A model generated the notes under the pieces. It was not told where the DNA came from. It saw nothing but the letters and a program-made list of their open reading frames with translations, and did not search any database. From Alphaproteobacteria bacterium (GTDB taxonomy: Bacteria > Pseudomonadota > Alphaproteobacteria > SP197), in contig JANQGO010000458.1 of NCBI GenBank assembly GCA_028277285.1, forward strand, positions 1 to 58,518: a stretch of DNA of 58,518 nt. The letters run 5' to 3'. The position numbers were made by a program, and so were the translations under genes. The stretch's first letter is position 1. Each line of letters opens with the position of its first letter. Below are positions 18,933 to 27,626 of the stretch, piece by piece.

Positions 18933-20570
18933 CTAGCGTTTCAAGAACTCCAACTCCCGCTTGTCTTCCACGTCCGGCGACGGGAAGTCGTGCTGGAGCG
19001 TGTGGAAGACACCCCAACCCATCATAAGCAGGATCACCGCAATCGGCAGACCGGCGACGATGGACGCCGTCTGAAGCGCGCCCAGGCCACCTGCCAACAA
19101 CAGGACACCGGCGACGACGCCGGACGTGATGCCCCAGAACAGACGGAACTTGATCGGCGGATGTTCGTCGCCCATGGACAGCATGGTGCACATGACCAGC
19201 GTGCCGGAGTCCGACGACGTCACGAACCACGATATCAGCAGCACCGTCGTCAGGATGGTGATCGGGACGACAAGGCTCGAAACGCCAAAGCCTTCGATGG
19301 TCTTGAACACGCCACTTGCGTAGTCCGCATTGACCGCGTCGACGACGCCGGCGTTGTTGAACAGGTCGACGCCATAAGCCGCGCCACCGAACACGCCCAT
19401 CCACAACACGACGACCGAGGTCGGCACCAGCAGAACACAGAAGCAGAACTGCCGGACCGTGCGGCCCTTCGAGATACGCGCGATGAACAAGCCGACAAAC
19501 GGACACCAGGCGATCCACCAACCCCAATAGAAGATGGTCCACCAGCTCTGCCACTGACGGTCTTGTTCGTTGTCGATCCAGAAGCCCATCGGGATGACGT
19601 TCCACAAGTAGTCGCCGGCGCCTGAGATCACCATGCCCAGAATGAACGCGGTCGGGCCTAAGATCAGGAACAACAGCAACAGCACCAGGCTTGCCCACAC
19701 GTTGATCTCGCTGAGGATGCGCACGCCCTTACCGACGCCGGAGACGGCCGAGGCCGTTCCCATGATCGTAATCGCGGCGATCAAGATAAGATGGTTGGTT
19801 GTCGTGTTCGACATCCAGCCCAGGTCCGCCAGGCCGGCGGCAATCGGCGCGACGCCAAGGCCCAGCGAGGTCGCCAGACCGAAGATCGTGCCGAACACGC
19901 CGATCAGGTCGACCACGTGGCCCCACGGACCATAGACCCGGTGTTTCAGCACCGGATAAAGGGCCGCCCGAAGCGAGAGCGGCAGGCCCTTGCGATACGA
20001 GAAGTAGGCCAGGGACAAGCCGACCAGCACGTAAAGCGCCCAGCCGTGCAAACCCCAGTGGAAGTTGGTGATGCGGATGGCAACGCCGGCCGCCTCCACA
20101 GTGCCCGGCTCGATGCCTTCGCGGGTCAGGAACGGGTTGCCCTGGACGTGGTACATCGGCTCAGCGACGCCCCAGTAGATAAGACCGGACCCGAGGCCCG
20201 CACTGAACAGCATGCAGATCCACGAAAACGTCGAGAAGTCCGGTTCATCGTCGTCCTTGCCCAGCTTGACCGAACCGAACCGGCTCATAAGCAGGTAAAG
20301 AATGAACAGAAGCGTCAGCGTCACGACCAGCACGTAGAACCAGTCCAGCGTGCCGATGATGAAGTCCTTGGCTTCGGCGAACAGGGCGCCGGAATAATCG
20401 ACGTCCCAGATGGTAAACACGACGAACGCGATGATCATGACCATCGATGCGACCGCCATGACGGCGTTCGATCCGGCAAAGAAACCGGACTTCGCAACCA
20501 GGCCTTCCGGCGGCAGATGGACGTCGTCGTCCATCGGCGCTTGCGGCGGTGCGCCAGTTCCATCACTCAT
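18933..20570 (-). CDS. BCCT-family betaine/carnitine/choline-type transporter
   Basis: About 545 aa multi-TM; NFHWGLHGWALYVLVGLSLAYFSYRKGLPL and FYWGWWIAWCPFVGLFIARISKGRTVRQF BCCT signatures. Confidence 0.92.
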   Translation of the reverse strand: MSDGTGAPPQAPMDDDVHLPPEGLVAKSGFFAGSNAVMAVASMVMIIAFVVFTIWDVDYSGALFAEAKDFIIGTLDWFYVLVVTLTLLFILYLLMSRFGSVKLGKDDDEPDFSTFSWICMLFSAGLGSGLIYWGVAEPMYHVQGNPFLTREGIEPGTVEAAGVAIRITNFHWGLHGWALYVLVGLSLAYFSYRKGLPLSLRAALYPVLKHRVYGPWGHVVDLIGVFGTIFGLATSLGLGVAPIAAGLADLGWMSNTTTNHLILIAAITIMGTASAVSGVGKGVRILSEINVWASLVLLLLFLILGPTAFILGMVISGAGDYLWNVIPMGFWIDNEQDRQWQSWWTIFYWGWWIAWCPFVGLFIARISKGRTVRQFCFCVLLVPTSVVVLWMGVFGGAAYGVDLFNNAGVVDAVNADYASGVFKTIEGFGVSSLVVPITILTTVLLISWFVTSSDSGTLVMCTMLSMGDEHPPIKFRLFWGITSGVVAGVLLLAGGLGALQTASIVAGLPIAVILLMMGWGVFHTLQHDFPSPDVEDKRELEFLKR

Positions 20571-20603
20571 TGTTTCTACTCCCCCTAAAAGTCCCCATGT
20601 TGC

Positions 20604-21800
20604 TTAGCGCACCGTTCCGGAAGCGCCTTCCCTGACCGATCCTGCGATCCACGCGTCGAACGCCTCTTCCAAGACCTGCTCGTGCTCGGCCCACCATTCG
20701 GCGTCCGACATGATCGAGACCTTTTCTTCATAGGCAGGCCCGTTCGGCAGTTGCGCCAATATCTCGTCTGACAGCAGCGTCAGCGACGACTTGCGCGTCG
20801 GCCCGTTGGGCAGATAGCTCACCATGTTGGCCAGCGACTGCGAGCTGCTGGCAAAACGAATGAAGTCGATGGCTTCTTCCTTGTAACGGCTGCCCTTCGG
20901 GATTCCGAAAAGATCGAGCTCGATAACCCGTCCGTCCCACTCGACGGTGAAGTTGGCGCCTTCTTCTCGTGACGCGGTGGCGCCCGTCGTCGCCCAGACC
21001 GACGACATGACGACCTCGCCGGCATTCAACAGGCGCACGGGCTCCAACCCGTCCTCCCACAGCATGAGACCGGGCTTGATCGCATCCATCTTGGCGAGCG
21101 CGCGGTCGATGCCTTCTTGTGTCGCCAGGACGCTATAGACGTCTTCTTCAGCGACACCGTCGGCGATCAGCGCCCATTCCATCACAACAGTCGGATCGTT
21201 GCGGATCGCACGGCGGCCTGGATAGGTATCGACGTCGAAGAAATCCTGCACAGAGCTCGGCGGATCATCGCCGAAAGCCTCGTTGCTGTAGGCGTAGACC
21301 GTTGCCCAGATGATGACGCCGATACCGCAGCGGTTCAGCGCGCCTTCGACGAAGTCATCGCGAAAGTTCGTGCCGTCGACGCCATCGGGAAGATCGACAT
21401 CGGAAAGATCTTCCAACAGACCTTCGTTGCATGCGCGCAGCGAGTCGGCCTGCGTCAGATCGACCACATCCCAGACGACATTAGCCGATTCGACCTGATC
21501 GCGGATTTCTTCGAGGTCACCGGCATAGTGCTCGACATTGACCCGCCCGCCGATCATCTCCTCATAGGGCCGAACAAAGCCGAGCATCTGGCTTCGCATG
21601 TAAGGGCCGGTCCACGTCGTGAAGGTGATCTCGTTTCGTGGATTGCCCGGCGACGCCGCCGCGTCGTGCAGTTGCTCCGAGAACTCGGCATCGGGGTTCT
21701 CGTCATCCTGTGCGAACGCTCCGGCGCCCAGCAGCGCCGAGCCCAGGAAAACGGCTGCGGCGAACCTGCCGCATGCGTTTCTCAGTCGGTTTTTGTGCAT
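20604..21800 (-). CDS. Extracellular solute-binding protein, PotD-like
   Basis: Signal peptide (MHKNRLRNACGRFAAAVFLGSALLGAGAFA) and polyamine-type SBP body (ITFTTWTGPYMRSQMLGFVRPYEEMIGG...). Start at 21800. Confidence 0.82.
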   Translation of the reverse strand: MHKNRLRNACGRFAAAVFLGSALLGAGAFAQDDENPDAEFSEQLHDAAASPGNPRNEITFTTWTGPYMRSQMLGFVRPYEEMIGGRVNVEHYAGDLEEIRDQVESANVVWDVVDLTQADSLRACNEGLLEDLSDVDLPDGVDGTNFRDDFVEGALNRCGIGVIIWATVYAYSNEAFGDDPPSSVQDFFDVDTYPGRRAIRNDPTVVMEWALIADGVAEEDVYSVLATQEGIDRALAKMDAIKPGLMLWEDGLEPVRLLNAGEVVMSSVWATTGATASREEGANFTVEWDGRVIELDLFGIPKGSRYKEEAIDFIRFASSSQSLANMVSYLPNGPTRKSSLTLLSDEILAQLPNGPAYEEKVSIMSDAEWWAEHEQVLEEAFDAWIAGSVREGASGTVR

Positions 21801-22207
21801 CTTGTGCTCCCCTGTCACGTCCCATGCGGAGAAGCCCAGCCGACATCCACCCAAGGGATGCGCCATCACCAAACCTGTGTGCTCCCAATACCGACGAATC
21901 CGCGGAACCAGCGGGTTTGAGAGCTATCTATGGCGATGTTTCGGTGCCCGCGCCCTTGTTGAGCGTTCGTTTGGCCGCCTTCCCCACACTCAGCACGTAC
22001 AACATTGCACCCTCTCGAACTTCTTTGAAACACCCGGATTCCGTTCAAGAAAACGACATGCGATCCCCGCCGTTCTCGTCGCGGGACGGGTGAAGGTGCC
22101 ATGAAGGCCCAGGGAAACTGCGCCTTTGAGACGACGCCGGCCGCCTGGCGGGGCGTCGGGCTTGTCGAATCATTGTGATCGTCATAGGGCGCGGTGATGG
22201 ACGCGCG

Positions 22208-23809
22208 TCAATCGAACAGGGTCGCCAATCGTTGCTTCACCGCATCGGCGATATAGAGCGCCAGGGCCTGGATCGTGCGTGTCGGATTGACGCCGGCCGA
22301 GGTGACAAAAATGCTGCCATCGATGATGAAGAGGTTCTTGACGTCGTGGCACCGGCCCCATTCGTTGACCACCGATGTGGCGGGGTCCGCGCCCATGCGC
22401 GCGGTTCCCATCAGATGCCAGCCGGCATAGGCGATCGGTGATTCGCAGATGATGTCCGTGGCACCGGCGGCGCGCAGCGCGTCACTGGCGCGCGCCATCG
22501 CGAAGTCCAGCATCTTCGTGCTGTTGTCGCTGAGCGTGTAGGAGATCTTGGGCGCGGGGATACCGTTCGAGTCGGTGAGGTCCGGATCAAGCGTGACGGT
22601 GTTGTGTTCTTCGGGAAGATCCTCGCAGATCGCGTAGATCGGCAGGAGGCGGTTGAAGAGTTCGCGATAGGCGCGGTGGTGATCCTCGCCCCAAGGAATA
22701 CGCCCTGCCCCCATGCCGGTCAGCGCCGTGCTGATGGGCGTGACGCCGCGGCAGCATTCAAACGTGAAACCGCGGACAAAGCCCCGGTCCCGGTCGGTCT
22801 CGTAGAACTCCTGGCTCAGGACACAATTGTGCGGACCTTTGTAACCGTCGAACGGTTCGTCGAAGACACCCTGGATCAACGCGTAGGGATGGAACATGAA
22901 GTTCTTGCCGACCAGGCCGCTGCTGTTGGCAAGGCCGTCGGGGAACTGCGCGGACGTCGAGTGCAACAGGATGCGGGGCGTGCCGACACCGTTGCAGGCC
23001 ATCACGACGACTTCCGCCTTCTGCTCGTGCTCGACACCGTCGGCGTCGTAATAGATGACGCCGGTTGCCATGCCCTCGTCGTTCACCGTGACCTCGCGCA
23101 CGCGCGCGCGGGTTCTGACCTCGACCCTGCCGCGTATGGCGTCCGGCCAATAGGTGATGTCCGTGCTTGCCTTGGCGCCTTGCGCGCAGCCGCTGCCGCA
23201 CGCGCCGAGGTTCACGCACTTGTCGCGGCCGTTATAGGGCTGGCTGGCAACGGCGCTGTCGGACGGCCACCAGTGCCAGTCCATGGCATTGAACCCGCGC
23301 GCCAGCACCTCGCCCGACTTGCCCAGCGGCAAGGGCGGCATGACCGGGAACTTGTCGGGATTGGCGGGGTCGCCGGCCAGACCCGAGACGCCCGTCATGC
23401 GCTCGTCGACCTCGTAGAACGGCTCAAGCGTCGCGTAGTCGATCGGCCAGTCGTCGGCCACGCCGTCGAGCGTCCTGACCCGGAAGTCGGAGGGATGGAA
23501 GCGCGGGAAGTGGCCGGAATAAAGGATCGTCCCGCCGCCGACGCCGTTGAAGTTGGCCACGGCAATGGGCGAATCCTGGCCGTTGATGGGATAGTCGGTC
23601 TCCCGCCTGCGCACGTTGGGATCGATGCTGAAATCGCCGTTCGCGCGCGCTTCCCAGTCACGGCCCGTGCTGGGGTAGGCGCCGGAGTTCATCCAGTCGC
23701 CCTGCTCCAGGCAGACGATGCGCATGCGCGTTTCAACGAGGCTCCAGGCAAACGCCGCGGCCGACGCGCCCGCGCCAACGATCAACACATCCACGATATC
23801 GTCTGCCAT
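22208..23809 (-). CDS. GMC-family FAD-dependent oxidoreductase
   Basis: DVLIVGAGASAAAFAWSLVE dinucleotide fold; C-terminal GWHLMGTARMGADPATSVVNEWGRCHDVKNLFIIDGSIFVTSAGVNPTRTIQALAL. Confidence 0.9.
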   Translation of the reverse strand: MADDIVDVLIVGAGASAAAFAWSLVETRMRIVCLEQGDWMNSGAYPSTGRDWEARANGDFSIDPNVRRRETDYPINGQDSPIAVANFNGVGGGTILYSGHFPRFHPSDFRVRTLDGVADDWPIDYATLEPFYEVDERMTGVSGLAGDPANPDKFPVMPPLPLGKSGEVLARGFNAMDWHWWPSDSAVASQPYNGRDKCVNLGACGSGCAQGAKASTDITYWPDAIRGRVEVRTRARVREVTVNDEGMATGVIYYDADGVEHEQKAEVVVMACNGVGTPRILLHSTSAQFPDGLANSSGLVGKNFMFHPYALIQGVFDEPFDGYKGPHNCVLSQEFYETDRDRGFVRGFTFECCRGVTPISTALTGMGAGRIPWGEDHHRAYRELFNRLLPIYAICEDLPEEHNTVTLDPDLTDSNGIPAPKISYTLSDNSTKMLDFAMARASDALRAAGATDIICESPIAYAGWHLMGTARMGADPATSVVNEWGRCHDVKNLFIIDGSIFVTSAGVNPTRTIQALALYIADAVKQRLATLFD

Positions 23810-24054
23810 CGATTCTCCCGTCTCACCCTGGGGCCCGCGCGCAGTCTAACCAACCGCCATCTAATCGCCATCCTGCAGCGCTAGTTTCCACACAAGCTGC
23901 ATCTCAGGGAACCTGGTCCCATCGCGTCGGCCCGCATCGCTGGCGCGTGGGCCGCCGTTCTGCGCGGGGTGATGGCGTGCGTTTCCGAAGCGAGTGGCTC
24001 AAAACGGGCAACCCGGTCTGGGGCCTCGGTGAGCCGCGCATAAGGCTGCAGGCC

Positions 24055-24687
24055 ATGGCCTGGGCCCTTCTTGCCACCCTCCTTGCCGCCTGTTCGGAAC
24101 TGCGCGAAAGCGAGCCCGGCCGCACGGCAACCGAACAGCTCATGTTCTCGACCGCGATCGAGCGCGTGTTCGACAATCTGGCGATCCAGATCCCGGCGGA
24201 GACGAAAGTTTTTGTCGATGCCCGCTACGTCCAAGGTACCGACAGTCTGTATCTGGTGGCGACGCTGCGCGACCGGATCCTGCGGCAAGGCGGTTATCTG
24301 GTCACGACCCGCAGCGAGGCGGATCTGGTCTTCGAGCCGCGCGTGGGCGCGCTTTCCATCGATCGTCGGACAACCCTGGTCGGCATTCCCAGCTTCCCGA
24401 TACCGATCCCGCTGACCGGCGAGTTTCAGTTTCCCGAACTCGCGCTCTTCAAGGAGGATCGGCAGCAGGGCGTCGTGAAACTGGCGCTGACCAGCTACGA
24501 TGCGCGAACCGGCGAACTCCACAGTTCGCTCGCGCCCGCCTACGGGTTCTCGCAGAGCACCGACTGGGTCCTGCTGTTGCTGATCGACTGGCATGACAAC
24601 GATCTCATGCCATCGCCTCAGAACGACGAGTGGGTCGGAGAAAGCTCCTTCGAGGAGACGATCTCAGACTTCGAAATCGCTCCCTAG
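24055..24687 (+). CDS. Putative lipoprotein of unknown function
   Basis: ATG at 24055 gives MAWALLATLLAACSELRES (lipobox LLAAC). 3' end overlaps convergent narI by 4 nt. ORF track start is 23947. Confidence 0.6.
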   Translation: MAWALLATLLAACSELRESEPGRTATEQLMFSTAIERVFDNLAIQIPAETKVFVDARYVQGTDSLYLVATLRDRILRQGGYLVTTRSEADLVFEPRVGALSIDRRTTLVGIPSFPIPIPLTGEFQFPELALFKEDRQQGVVKLALTSYDARTGELHSSLAPAYGFSQSTDWVLLLLIDWHDNDLMPSPQNDEWVGESSFEETISDFEIAP

Positions 24688-25376
24688 GCCGCCCGCCGGC
24701 TGCGCACGATCTGGTAACCCGGGCGCCAGACATAGCGCAGCGGCGCGCTCAGCATGTGCACCAGACGCGTGAACGGGAACACCAGCATGATCGTCAGCCC
24801 CAAGAACAGGTGCAGCTTGAACAGCGGATGGACATCCGCGACATAACTCGCCGCATCAGCCTGGAACGTGAAGATACCCTGGGCCCAGGTCATGAAATTG
24901 ATCATCTCCTGCCCGTCCAGATGCTGCAGCGAGATAAAGATTGTCGCCAGGCCGATCAGAAGCTGCACATAGAGCAGCAAGAGGATGACAATGTCACCGA
25001 AGGTCGATGTGCGCCGGATGCGTGCATCGAACAGGCGCCGATGGATCAGAAGGGCGCCACCGACCAGCATGACAAGGCCGGCAAGGCCGCCGATGACGAT
25101 GGCCATCATCTGCTTGAAGCTCTTGCTGATACCCATCAGATCGAACAGCCCCTCCGGCACCAGGAGTCCGATCAGGTGGCCAAAGAAGAGGACGAGGATG
25201 CCGATGTGGAACAGCACCGAGCCCCACATCAACTGGCGCCGGCGCAAGAGCTGGCTGGAGCCCGACCGCCACGTATAGGGTTCGCGTTCGTAGCGCACGA
25301 TGCAGCCGATGATCAGCACCGACAGCGCGATATAGGGATAAATGCCGAAAAGAAGGGTGTTGAGGGTGTCGGTCAT
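24684..25376 (-). CDS. narI: Respiratory nitrate reductase gamma subunit
   Basis: Membrane protein with HIGILVLFFGHLIGLL and KLHLFLGLTIMLVFPFTRLVHMLSAP; nar gene order. Confidence 0.93.
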   Translation of the reverse strand: MTDTLNTLLFGIYPYIALSVLIIGCIVRYEREPYTWRSGSSQLLRRRQLMWGSVLFHIGILVLFFGHLIGLLVPEGLFDLMGISKSFKQMMAIVIGGLAGLVMLVGGALLIHRRLFDARIRRTSTFGDIVILLLLYVQLLIGLATIFISLQHLDGQEMINFMTWAQGIFTFQADAASYVADVHPLFKLHLFLGLTIMLVFPFTRLVHMLSAPLRYVWRPGYQIVRSRRAA

Positions 25377-25380
25377 CGCC

Positions 25381-26085
25381 TTACGCTCCTTCCGTCGGGT
25401 CGAGTGCCGGGCGATTGGCCGCCCTTATGCGTGTTCTCAGCCGGTCGGGGCCGCAACCGCCATCGTCGCCGCCACCAAAGGTCACGGCCTCCTCCTCCCA
25501 GATACGATCGAGATCCTCTAAGTCGTTGGGGTCGTGTTCCGGCTGGGCCATCAACGCGGCGACCTCGTCGGCTTCCGGTTCGCGCTTGGCAATGTCCTCC
25601 AACGCGCGAAACACGCCGGCATAGGCGGATTGGCGTTTGGCCAGCCGTTTACCGATGGCGACGATGATGTGGAGCGGCTGGCGCAGAACATCCCTGGCGT
25701 CATCAAGCGGCATCGTGCTCAAGAACTCCAGGAACAGCGGCAGGAAGTCCGGCAGTTCGCGGGCGTCGATCTTCAGACCGTGTTCCTCGTACATCGCCAT
25801 CAAGTCGACCATGGCTTGCCCGCGGTCGCGGCTTTCGCCGTGGACGTGTTCGAAGAGATGCAGCGACAGCGTCCGCGTGCGGTCGAACAACAGGACGTAC
25901 CGTTCCTGCATGTCATAGAGATCGCCGCCGGCGAGTTCGTCGATCAGGTCGTTGACAACGCGGATCTCACGGCGTCCCAACAACGCCTCGTCGGCCAAAA
26001 CCGCCTTCATATCGCCGGCAGCTTCGCGGATCTCGCGCGTCGGATAGGTCAACACCAGCGACAGCACCTTGAAAGTCTGGGTCAT
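25381..26085 (-). CDS. narJ: Nitrate reductase molybdenum cofactor assembly chaperone
   Basis: MTQTFKVLSLVLTYPTREI start; LSLHLFEHVHGESRDRGQAMVDL; between narH and narI. Confidence 0.92.
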   Translation of the reverse strand: MTQTFKVLSLVLTYPTREIREAAGDMKAVLADEALLGRREIRVVNDLIDELAGGDLYDMQERYVLLFDRTRTLSLHLFEHVHGESRDRGQAMVDLMAMYEEHGLKIDARELPDFLPLFLEFLSTMPLDDARDVLRQPLHIIVAIGKRLAKRQSAYAGVFRALEDIAKREPEADEVAALMAQPEHDPNDLEDLDRIWEEEAVTFGGGDDGGCGPDRLRTRIRAANRPALDPTEGA

Positions 26086-27626
26086 GACCGGCCTCCCCCG
26101 GCAAACGCATCTGTCGGCGTTGCCACCGTCTTCTTGCGTTTGGCGCCGAACAGATCGAAGTCCGTCGACCCGAGGGAACAACCATTGCCGAACGAGAAAC
26201 CGCAGGAGCCTCTCACGTCATAGGCGTCCTCGCCGACCTCGCGGTGGCTGCTCGGGATGACGAACCGGTCCTCGAAATTGGCGATCGCCATGACGTGGTA
26301 CATGTCGTCGATCTGCTGGCCGGTCAGCCCGACCCGTTCGGCGATCGTGTTGTCGGTGACGCCGTCGATGGTCTTGGCGCGCATGTAGCCGCGCATCGCG
26401 AGCATACGTTCCAGCGCCAGCACGACCGGTGCCTCCTTGCCGGCCGTCAGCAGATTAGCCAGGTATTTCACCGGGATACGCAGCGAGCGCACGTCCGGCA
26501 TCGCGCCGTCGACCCCGATCATGCCGGACTCCGCCGCCGACTGGATCGGCGAGAGCGGCGGCACGTACCACACCATGGGCAGGGTGCGGTATTCGGGATG
26601 CAGCGGGAAAGCGACCTTCCAATCGAACGCCATCTTCCAGACCGGCGAGTGCTTGGCCGCCTCAAGCCAGGCATCCGGCACGCCGTCCTTCTTGGCCCGG
26701 GCGATGACCTCGGGATCGTTGGGATCGAGGAAGACGGAGAGCTGGGCTTCGTAGAGGTCTTCCTCTTCCGCCGTCGCTGCCGCTTCTTCGATACGGTCGG
26801 CGTCATAGAGCACAACGCCCAGATAACGGATGCGCCCGACGCAGGTTTCCGAACACACCGTCGGCTGGCCTGCCTCGATGCGCGGGTAGCAGAAGATGCA
26901 CTTCTCCGACTTGCCGGTCTGCCAGTTGTAATAGATCTTCTTGTACGGGCAACCGGAGACGCACATGCGCCAACCCCGGCACTTTTCCTGATCGATCAGG
27001 ACGATGCCGTCCTCCTCGCGCTTGTAGATGGCGCCCGAGGGACAGGCCGCGACGCAGGTCGGGTTCAGGCAGTGTTCGCAGAGCCTGGGCAGGTACATCA
27101 TGAAGGTGTTTTCGAATTCGCCGTAAATCTCCTTCTCAACGTCCTCGAAGTTGTAGTCCGCCGACCGCTTTTCGAACTCGCCGCCCAGGATCTCTTCCCA
27201 GTTCGGCCCGCCTTCGACTTTTTCCATCTGCAGGCCGGTGATGAGCGAGCGCGGCCGCGCCGTCGGCGAAGCCTCCAGCTCCGGTGCCGTCTGCAAGTGC
27301 TCGTAGTCGAAGGTGAAGGGTTCGTAATAGTCGTCGATCTCCGGCAGGTCCGGGTTGGCGAAGAGCTTGGCCAGGATGAAGGGTTTCGACCCCATCTTCG
27401 GCCGGATCTTGCCGTTCTTGCTGCGCTGCCAGCCGCCGTTCCAGCGGTCCTGGTTTTCCCAGTCGTTGGGATAGCCGGTGCCCGGCTTGGTCTCGACGTT
27501 GTTGAACCACGCGTATTCCATGCCCTCGCGGTTGGTCCACACGTTCTTGCAGGTGACCGAACAGGTGTGACAGCCGATGCACTTGTCCAGGTTCAGCACC
27601 ATGCCGATTTGCGCGCGGATGTTCAT
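26082..27626 (-). CDS. narH: Respiratory nitrate reductase beta subunit
   Basis: Fe-S ligands NLDKCIGCHTCSVTCKNVW, CEHCLNPTCVAACPSGAIYKR, CRGWRMCVSGCPYKK. Confidence 0.96.
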   Translation of the reverse strand: MNIRAQIGMVLNLDKCIGCHTCSVTCKNVWTNREGMEYAWFNNVETKPGTGYPNDWENQDRWNGGWQRSKNGKIRPKMGSKPFILAKLFANPDLPEIDDYYEPFTFDYEHLQTAPELEASPTARPRSLITGLQMEKVEGGPNWEEILGGEFEKRSADYNFEDVEKEIYGEFENTFMMYLPRLCEHCLNPTCVAACPSGAIYKREEDGIVLIDQEKCRGWRMCVSGCPYKKIYYNWQTGKSEKCIFCYPRIEAGQPTVCSETCVGRIRYLGVVLYDADRIEEAAATAEEEDLYEAQLSVFLDPNDPEVIARAKKDGVPDAWLEAAKHSPVWKMAFDWKVAFPLHPEYRTLPMVWYVPPLSPIQSAAESGMIGVDGAMPDVRSLRIPVKYLANLLTAGKEAPVVLALERMLAMRGYMRAKTIDGVTDNTIAERVGLTGQQIDDMYHVMAIANFEDRFVIPSSHREVGEDAYDVRGSCGFSFGNGCSLGSTDFDLFGAKRKKTVATPTDAFAGGGRS

